Source of the DNA: Alphaproteobacteria bacterium
GTDB lineage: Bacteria > Pseudomonadota > Alphaproteobacteria > Paracaedibacterales > CAIULA01
DNA: 11,345 bases
NCBI GenBank assembly: GCA_019751935.1
Contig: JAIEMR010000108.1
Coordinates: 1-11,345, forward strand
Reading direction: 5' to 3'
Shown here in pieces: positions 5,727 to 11,345 of the stretch. The translations under genes were made by a program, and so were the position numbers. The notes beneath the pieces are model-generated. The model was not told the origin of the DNA and did not search any database. It saw only the letters and a program-made list of their open reading frames with translations. Position 1 is the stretch's first letter. Every line of letters begins with the position of its first letter.

Positions 5727-6809
5727 ATGAATACACTTATCAAAATTGCGGCAGCAGCGCTGCTCTCAACAACATTATGTGGGGTAGTGGTGGCGTCTTC
5801 ATTAATTGATTTTGGCAAAGATATAAAAGTTTCTACAAGTGCTAGTGTAGAACAGATGCATGTGGCACTTGGTTTTGATGTTTGGGGTGGAGACGCAATT
5901 ACTGTAGATCCGTATACCTTTAAGGGGATTATGACGGCAAATCCGGAGGATTTTTTTGACCTGAATGTACAAAAACTTCTTAAAGGTGTTCAAACAGCCT
6001 TTTCTCCCATAATTGATGCAGCCGAAGATCGTAATATTGATAACGCTGTTGCCGCATTAAAAAAAGCTCCTAGCTTAAAATCAGATAAATTTAAGTATTT
6101 GTTTTGGGAGCCAGATCTTGGTATTCCAGCTAGTTTTATTAGGTCCTTAGCGGATGTAGTTTCTCCAAACCCTTATAGTGTTATTGAATCTAATCCTATG
6201 TATCAATTATTAAACCGCTTAAGGGCAGCAGGGGCAAAAAGCGCTGCTGGTGCTGTGAATGTATCTAGGTATAATTCATTACAAGAGATTTTTTCTGCAT
6301 TGGAAGCACTCGACATCTACAAAATGAATTATGTTAAAGGTTCTAATCCATCAGAGATAGTGACTGAATATTTTAATATTTTTGCTGAGGCACAAAAGTT
6401 CAGGGGAGGTAAGTCAAATCATGATTTGACTGTTATTGAAAGATTATTTACAACTCCTATCCCAAGAGCTCTGTACAAAGCAAAGAAAGCTGCATTAAGG
6501 GAAGAGCGGGATAAAGCTGTTGCTGATGCTGCAGCTGCATTTAGGTTAACACCTGAGCAAGAAGTTGCGGTTAGTTTTTATCAAGGCTTAATCAAAGCTG
6601 TGGAGGATAGAGAATTTGATAGTCTTGACGATTTGGAAGAAGCACGAGGTTTGAATTTTTTTGATGCTTCTGAATTTAAGGATCCAGAAAAGACAGCAAG
6701 ACTTTTAAGGGTATTGGCCGCCTCTACACATTCAAGGAGGCAATTGATGATGGAAAATGCGATGTTAAAGAAGCAAATTTCTAGTCTAAAATCGATGTCA
6801 TCAGAATGA
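5727..6809 (+). CDS. Exported protein of unknown function
   Basis: I do not recognise a family. From ATG 5727 the product has 360 residues and opens with a Sec signal peptide: Lys6, a hydrophobic stretch at 7-22, and likely signal peptidase I cleavage after VVA at residue 23. Cys18 is not in a lipobox, because the three residues before it are TTL. The mature part looks mainly helical. A highly charged Ala/Lys/Glu-rich helix lies at about 251-272, and the C-terminus (about 337-360) has a short heptad-like pattern (QLMMENAMLKKQISSLKS) that may form a coiled coil. Few cysteines remain after cleavage. It follows the luxR-type gene in the same direction with its own candidate promoter and ribosome site, so it need not be co-transcribed. 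It converges on the penicillin-binding protein gene. It could be a periplasmic protein or a secreted effector; nothing visible decides between them. Confidence 0.8.
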   Translation: MNTLIKIAAAALLSTTLCGVVVASSLIDFGKDIKVSTSASVEQMHVALGFDVWGGDAITVDPYTFKGIMTANPEDFFDLNVQKLLKGVQTAFSPIIDAAEDRNIDNAVAALKKAPSLKSDKFKYLFWEPDLGIPASFIRSLADVVSPNPYSVIESNPMYQLLNRLRAAGAKSAAGAVNVSRYNSLQEIFSALEALDIYKMNYVKGSNPSEIVTEYFNIFAEAQKFRGGKSNHDLTVIERLFTTPIPRALYKAKKAALREERDKAVADAAAAFRLTPEQEVAVSFYQGLIKAVEDREFDSLDDLEEARGLNFFDASEFKDPEKTARLLRVLAASTHSRRQLMMENAMLKKQISSLKSMSSE

Positions 6810-6880
6810 CTTAGTTCTTATCTTCATCTCGAAAACGAAATCGTGACAATTCAGGAATTTAAAATGTCTCGAGTATAGTT

Positions 6881-8821
6881 TTAAAGCCCTTTTAAATAAT
6901 CATCCAAGGTTACAGGGGATTTATTTCCGCTTCTCACCTGATGTTTGATTGGGGTTTGTTTGAAAAAAGCTCCTGCTATTCGGGTCGGCATTCTGCTGCC
7001 TGTTGAGATTTTTGCCATAGGACGGTTATTATCATTACCTGTCCATACGCCAACAACAATCGGTTCGCTATTTTCTGATGGGGTTTCTTTATAGCCAAAG
7101 AACCAGGCATCAATATCACCATTACTACCTGTTTTTCCAGCAACTGTAGGGTCAACGTTAGCGGCGCGCCCACTTCCAAACTCAATAACGCCTCTTAGCA
7201 TTTCCCGCATGCCTTGCAAAGCTGCGCTTCCTATGATTGATTTTCCTGGGGTGTTTTCATGTTTATATAAAATGTGACCGCTTTTATCTTTGATTTCTAA
7301 AATTCCATAGGGCCAAACAGCTCTTCCTTGGTTTGCAAATGTTGCATATGCTGTTGTTAATTCAAGCAGTGTAGCTTCACCTGTTCCAAGTGATATGGTT
7401 AAATCATTATTAAGAGTGCTGGTAACACCTAGACGCTTTGCAACTTCAGCAACTTTTCTTGGGCCAATTTGTTCGGTAAGTCTAATAGAAACGCTATTAA
7501 TAGAGCGTGCCAACGCTTCCTTTAATGTCACCATTCCAACACTTTTCCATTTAAAATTGCTTGGATGCCAATTGCCTCTTGAAAAAGGACTGTCATCAAT
7601 CATTGTTTCTGGTGTCATTCCTGATTCAAGGGCACCTAAATAAATAAAGGTTTTAAACGCAGATCCTGGCTGACGAACAGCCTGGGTGACGCGGTTAAAT
7701 TGACTGGATCCATAACTTTTGCCACCAACCATAGAACGAATAGCACCGTTTGGGGTCATGGCAACAAAAGAAACCTCTGACGTTTTTAATTCTTTACCCA
7801 TGGTTTCTAGATGTTCTAGGGCTATTTTTTCCGCATGAAGCTGAGTATCAATATCCAAAGTTGTGACAACAATTATATCTTTATCAATAGGACCTATGAT
7901 GCTTGGAATGGTCTCGTAAACCCAATCTGCAAAATATTTGGCTCCTTGATTTTGTTTAAGAGTTGTTGCTGTAAGCTCTTTGACACCTTGGTCCAAATAA
8001 GGTTTATAGTCTTTCAAAAATCCAGCTTCAACCATCGTCTCTAAGACTAATTTTCCTCTTGCTGCTGCACGTTTGGGATGCTGAGCAGGTGAATATTTAG
8101 AAGGGGCTTTTAAAAGCCCAGCTACAACAGCAGCTTCAAACACAGTTAAGTTTTTGGCGGATTTATTAAAATATTTTCTTGCAGCAGCGTCAATTCCATA
8201 GGTGCCAGAACCAAAATAGACTCTATTTAAGTACATGGTTAAGATTTGATCTTTTGTGAATTTCCATTCCAACCAAACGGCTAAGAGAACTTCTTGAATT
8301 TTTCGTTTATAGGATCTGTCATTTACTGAAAATGACCCTTGGGTAAAAAGGATATTTTTAGCAAGCTGCTGAGTTAAAGTTGATCCTCCCTGAACAACAC
8401 GATGGGCGCGATAGTTTGTATATGCGGCTCTGACAAGTCCAATAATATCCACACCAAAATGACTATAGAAACGACGATCTTCAACAGCCATCAAAGCTTG
8501 AGGCACATAGGGGGGCAGATCTTGAACTTTGATCATGTCTTCATATAGGTCTCCATAGGTTCCTATAATGACACCGTCTTCTGTTTGAATGGTAACGCTT
8601 GGTTTTCTGATGTTGGCTTGCAGATTTTTAAGATCCGGAAGATCATGGCTAAACCATAAAACAGAAAGCCCAAGAACGATCAGTCCCCATATTCCCAGCA
8701 TTAGGAATAATCTAAAGATACGTCCTAAGAAAGTAGGGCCTTTCTTTATTTTTTTGGCTTTAGGCTCCTTTTTTTTCGGAACCTTTTTGGGTTTTGCTCT
8801 TTTTTCTGCGTAAAGCTTCAT
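6881..8821 (-). CDS. Class A penicillin-binding protein (bifunctional transglycosylase/transpeptidase, PBP1 type)
   Basis: This inner-membrane enzyme polymerises lipid II into glycan strands and crosslinks their peptides. In order: a lysine-rich cytoplasmic tail (13 Lys in residues 1-28), one transmembrane anchor (about 35-57), and a GT51 transglycosylase domain (about 75-245) with catalytic Glu114 in VEDRRF, GGSTLTQQLAKN (145-156), RKIQEVLLA with Glu177 and YLNRVYFGSGTYGI. The transpeptidase domain (about 330-615) has Ser387-x-x-Lys390 in QPGSAFK, Ser440-Ile-Asn442 and Lys563-Thr-Gly. All catalytic motifs are intact, so both activities are expected. At 646 residues it is shorter than E. coli PBP1A or PBP1B, so it lacks room for their extra domains. 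I cannot assign it to mrcA, mrcB or pbpC. It begins 24 bp after the gyrB stop, which suggests read-through transcription. No strong ribosome site is visible close to the ATG. Confidence 0.94.
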   Translation of the reverse strand: MKLYAEKRAKPKKVPKKKEPKAKKIKKGPTFLGRIFRLFLMLGIWGLIVLGLSVLWFSHDLPDLKNLQANIRKPSVTIQTEDGVIIGTYGDLYEDMIKVQDLPPYVPQALMAVEDRRFYSHFGVDIIGLVRAAYTNYRAHRVVQGGSTLTQQLAKNILFTQGSFSVNDRSYKRKIQEVLLAVWLEWKFTKDQILTMYLNRVYFGSGTYGIDAAARKYFNKSAKNLTVFEAAVVAGLLKAPSKYSPAQHPKRAAARGKLVLETMVEAGFLKDYKPYLDQGVKELTATTLKQNQGAKYFADWVYETIPSIIGPIDKDIIVVTTLDIDTQLHAEKIALEHLETMGKELKTSEVSFVAMTPNGAIRSMVGGKSYGSSQFNRVTQAVRQPGSAFKTFIYLGALESGMTPETMIDDSPFSRGNWHPSNFKWKSVGMVTLKEALARSINSVSIRLTEQIGPRKVAEVAKRLGVTSTLNNDLTISLGTGEATLLELTTAYATFANQGRAVWPYGILEIKDKSGHILYKHENTPGKSIIGSAALQGMREMLRGVIEFGSGRAANVDPTVAGKTGSNGDIDAWFFGYKETPSENSEPIVVGVWTGNDNNRPMAKISTGSRMPTRIAGAFFKQTPIKHQVRSGNKSPVTLDDYLKGL

Positions 8822-8845
8822 TTAAGGATACTTCGTTATGCCTTT

Positions 8846-11266
8846 TTAAGTATCCAGATTTACAACCTTCAAGGCGTTTGTTTGAATAAACTCACGTCTT
8901 GGTTCAACCACATCTCCCATAAGAGTTGAAAAAATTTCTTCTGCCTCTTCTATATGATTGAGTTTTACCTGTAAAAGAGTTCTGACTTCTGGGTCCAAAG
9001 TTGTTTGCCATAATTGATCAGGGTTCATTTCACCGAGACCTTTATAGCGATTAATAGCAGTTCCTCTTCGACCATTTTCTAAAAAGAGCTCAGCAAGCCT
9101 AGTTGGTCCCAAAATTGTTTGAGGGGTCTCGTTTCTTCCCGATCCTTCAAATGTGCATGGCTTATCGAATACTTCCACAAGTTGAGCTTTTAAGTGATTA
9201 AGAGATTTTATTTCTGGCATCATAAGAAAAGCTTCGTCAGTAATCCAGCTTTCATTAACACCTGAAATACTTTTTTCGATTACAAGACCAACTCCAGATA
9301 ACTTAACTTGCCATTTGGCTTTTGTCTTTTCAAAACTTTGTAGACGGTTTTGAATTGTTTCAGCCGCTGTCCCAGTTGGGTTTTCAAAATATCCAGAAAA
9401 CAAAAGCTGTTCAATAACATACGGGTTATTCAAACGGCGGCTTAGCGCTGCAATTGCATGATAAGCTCTCATCACGATATCACCTAATCTTCTTAGGTCA
9501 GCCCCAGTAATCATAGTGCCTGAATCCGTGGTTAGTTTGCCTTCAGCAGTTGAGGCCTCTAATAAATAAACTTCTAGTGCTTTATCATCTTTTAGATAAA
9601 CTTCGGAGTGACCTTTTTTGACGCGATACAAGGGTGGCTGGGCTATATACAAATATCCTTTTTCAATCAGAGCGCGCATTTGACGATAGAAAAAGGTGAG
9701 CAATAGCGTTCTAATGTGACTGCCGTCAACGTCCGCGTCGGTCATAATAATAATTTTGTGATAACGGGCTTTATCAGCAGAAAATTCCTCTGGTCCAATA
9801 CCTGTCCCAAGCGCTGTAATGAGTGTACCAATTTCTGCAGAAGCTAGCATTTTATCAAAGCGTGCACGTTCTACGTTCAAGATTTTTCCTTTGATGGGAA
9901 GGATGGCTTGGAAACGGCGATTACGAGCTTGTTTTGCTGAGCCGCCTGCAGAATCTCCCTCAACAATAAAGATTTCGCTTAAAGAAGGATCTCTCTCTTG
10001 GCAGTCTGCCAATTTTCCAGGAAGAGACGCTAAGTCAAGGGCACCTTTACGACGCGTTAATTCACGGGCGCGTCTCGCTGCTTCACGGGCGGAGGCTGCT
10101 TCTAAAACCTTTGCGACGATAATCCTAGCTTGAGAAGGATTTTCTTCAAGCCATTGGTTTAAAGCTTCAGCAACTGCATTTTCAACAACGGGTCTAACTT
10201 CAGATGAAACCAATTTGTCTTTTGTTTGTGAGGAAAATTTAGGATCTGGAACTTTGATAGAAAGAACGCAGCTTAAACCTTCTCTGGCATCTTCGCCGGT
10301 AAGAGATAACTTTAAGTCCTTTTTAGGAGAGTCTTTTTTTCCTAAATCTTTTTTCCCTTGGGAGGATTCCGCTACATACGCACCAATGGTTCTAGTCAAT
10401 GCGCCCCTGAAACCAGCCAAGTGAGTTCCGCCATCCCTTTGAGGAATGTTGTTGGTAAAGCAAAGCATTGTTTCGTGATAGCTGTCTGTCCATTCCATAG
10501 CGACTTCAACGGTAATCGCATCAGAAACTGTGCGAGTTACAATTGGGTCAGAGTGAAGGGCTGTTTTCCCGCGATCTAGATATTTTACGAATTCCTTAAG
10601 ACCACCTTCGTAATGAAGCGAAACCTCATAAATGGAATCAGGTCTTTCATCTTTTAAAAGAATATGAACGCCAGAATTCAAAAAGGCGAGTTCGCGTAAG
10701 CGATGTTCAATGGTTGCTCTATCAAATTCAACATTTGTAAACGTTTCAGCAGATGGCATAAAGCGTACTCTTGTACCTTTTTTTCCATTAGCCTCTCCGA
10801 TCTCTGCCAAAGGTCCGTCTGGAACACCATGCGAAAAACGCATTGCATAGTGTTTTCCATTTCGCCAGATTTCCAAATCTAATGTTTCTGATAAGGCGTT
10901 TACAACCGAAACACCCACACCATGAAGACCACCAGAAACTTTATAAGAGTTTTGATCGAACTTACCACCGGCATGAAGCTGCGTCATAATCACTTCAGCA
11001 GCAGAAACGCCCATTTCTTGGTGGATATCAACAGGGATACCGCGACCATTATCCGTTACGGAAACGGAACCATCAGCTTCGATAGTGACGGTAACAAGAT
11101 CACAGTGCCCTGCCAAGGCTTCGTCGATTGCGTTATCGACAACCTCATAGACCATATGGTGAAGACCGGTTCCATCATCCGTATCACCGATATACATACC
11201 GGGACGTTTGCGAACCGCATCAAGACCTTTTAAAACTTTAATATTGTCTGCACCATAAGTATTCAT
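8846..11266 (-). CDS. gyrB: DNA gyrase subunit B
   Basis: This is the ATPase and TOPRIM subunit of gyrase, which with GyrA introduces negative supercoils. The length is 806 residues. The GHKL ATPase has Glu41 and Asn45 in YEVVDNAIDEA, DNGRGIP (72-78) and SGGLHGVGVS (111-120). The transducer carries QRDGGTH (276-282). The TOPRIM domain has EGDSAGG (436-442), LPIKGKILNVE (456-466) and the metal-binding Asp510/Asp512/Asp514 of MTDADVDGS. The C-terminal RYKGLGEMNP (740-749) is present. The long middle region (about 545-720) marks the Gram-negative type and separates it from ParE. Residues about 303-318 form an unusual insert with three KKD units (nt 10313-10360). The start ATG 11266 follows a good ribosome site. 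It is preceded by a fragment that reads as dnaN and followed by the penicillin-binding protein gene on the same strand. Confidence 0.98.
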   Translation of the reverse strand: MNTYGADNIKVLKGLDAVRKRPGMYIGDTDDGTGLHHMVYEVVDNAIDEALAGHCDLVTVTIEADGSVSVTDNGRGIPVDIHQEMGVSAAEVIMTQLHAGGKFDQNSYKVSGGLHGVGVSVVNALSETLDLEIWRNGKHYAMRFSHGVPDGPLAEIGEANGKKGTRVRFMPSAETFTNVEFDRATIEHRLRELAFLNSGVHILLKDERPDSIYEVSLHYEGGLKEFVKYLDRGKTALHSDPIVTRTVSDAITVEVAMEWTDSYHETMLCFTNNIPQRDGGTHLAGFRGALTRTIGAYVAESSQGKKDLGKKDSPKKDLKLSLTGEDAREGLSCVLSIKVPDPKFSSQTKDKLVSSEVRPVVENAVAEALNQWLEENPSQARIIVAKVLEAASAREAARRARELTRRKGALDLASLPGKLADCQERDPSLSEIFIVEGDSAGGSAKQARNRRFQAILPIKGKILNVERARFDKMLASAEIGTLITALGTGIGPEEFSADKARYHKIIIMTDADVDGSHIRTLLLTFFYRQMRALIEKGYLYIAQPPLYRVKKGHSEVYLKDDKALEVYLLEASTAEGKLTTDSGTMITGADLRRLGDIVMRAYHAIAALSRRLNNPYVIEQLLFSGYFENPTGTAAETIQNRLQSFEKTKAKWQVKLSGVGLVIEKSISGVNESWITDEAFLMMPEIKSLNHLKAQLVEVFDKPCTFEGSGRNETPQTILGPTRLAELFLENGRRGTAINRYKGLGEMNPDQLWQTTLDPEVRTLLQVKLNHIEEAEEIFSTLMGDVVEPRREFIQTNALKVVNLDT

Positions 11267-11270
11267 ATTT

Positions 11271-11277
11271 TCTCCGC
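11271..11277 (-). promoter_or_regulatory. Ribosome binding site of gyrB
   Basis: On the minus strand GCGGAGA ends 4 nt before ATG 11266 (GGAG spaced 5 nt). It is a strong site between the preceding stop codon (11289-11291) and gyrB. Confidence 0.75.
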
Positions 11278-11288
11278 TTTTACTGTTT

Positions 11289-11345
11289 TTAAATCATAAT
11301 TGGCATAATAATAGTCATAAAGTTATCGCTCTCTAAAGTGAAAGG
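11289..11345 (-). CDS. dnaN: C-terminal end of DNA polymerase III beta clamp, truncated by the window edge
   Basis: On the minus strand, reading in from the right edge, 18 codons encode PFTLESDNFMTIIMPIMI followed by TAA. The ending matches the C-terminus of bacterial sliding clamps, which finish with a hydrophobic strand and MPM plus two residues (E. coli YVVMPMRL); here it is IIMPIMI. The position just upstream of gyrB, 22 bp from its ATG, fits the classical dnaA-dnaN-recF-gyrB arrangement. Only 18 residues are visible, so the identification rests on a short motif plus context. A RecF end would not be expected to carry this motif. Confidence 0.6.
   Translation of the reverse strand, partial: PFTLESDNFMTIIMPIMI

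Noticed and set aside
5769..5783. Lipoprotein signal around Cys18 of the exported protein
   Set aside because: The residues before the cysteine are TTL, which lack the Leu/Val at -3 and the small residue at -1 of a lipobox. The VVA/S site fits signal peptidase I better.
6829..6885. Possible shared terminator between the convergent exported-protein and PBP genes (AATTC-AG-GAATT and TTTAAAA/TTTTAAA dyads)
   Set aside because: The stems are short and almost purely A/T, overlap each other, and are not followed by a proper T-run on either strand.
10922..11233. Rightward open frame opposite the gyrB start region
   Set aside because: It is a shadow of the highly conserved gyrB ATPase domain, with no ribosome site and no protein features.

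Overview
The window looks like chromosomal DNA of an AT-rich alphaproteobacterium. GyrB and HU read as alphaproteobacterial: GyrB has the SAAEVIMTQLHAGGKFD stretch and HU has the AAREGRNPRTG arm. The low GC content, the import system for phosphorylated metabolites and two unrecognised exported proteins would suit a protist- or host-associated lineage such as Holosporales. That finer placement is inference; no rRNA or other firm taxonomic marker is present.

Layout, left to right. (1) The 3' part of an organophosphate:phosphate antiporter of GlpT type runs rightward off the left edge and converges, 12 bp apart, on (2) a leftward gene for an exported protein with a striking histidine-rich C-terminus. 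(3) A 156-bp divergent intergenic region with a perfect 8-bp palindrome separates that gene from (4) the rightward pair trxB-tilS, which overlap by ATGA. (5) A single HU-type nucleoid protein gene follows, with its own ribosome site and a clear intrinsic terminator. (6) After a very AT-rich spacer comes a LuxR-family regulator with a complete acyl-homoserine-lactone pocket signature and no luxI in the window. (7) A 206-bp spacer holding an 8-bp inverted repeat leads to (8) a second unrecognised exported protein. (9) Converging on it from the right is a leftward block in transcription order dnaN (last 18 codons only, at the right edge), gyrB, and a class A penicillin-binding protein.

Most of the window is housekeeping: redox (TrxB), tRNA-Ile2 decoding (TilS), nucleoid structure (HU), DNA supercoiling (GyrB), clamp loading (DnaN) and peptidoglycan synthesis (PBP). 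The accessory content is the His-rich exported protein, the orphan LuxR receptor and the exported protein beside it. I see no RNA genes, CRISPR arrays, insertion sequences or phage genes. No stretch over 300 bases lacks a gene; the longest, 4483-4734, is described below. I did not find a convincing multi-gene undescribed system. The best candidates for a closer look are the LuxR-type gene with its exported neighbour and the His-rich protein.
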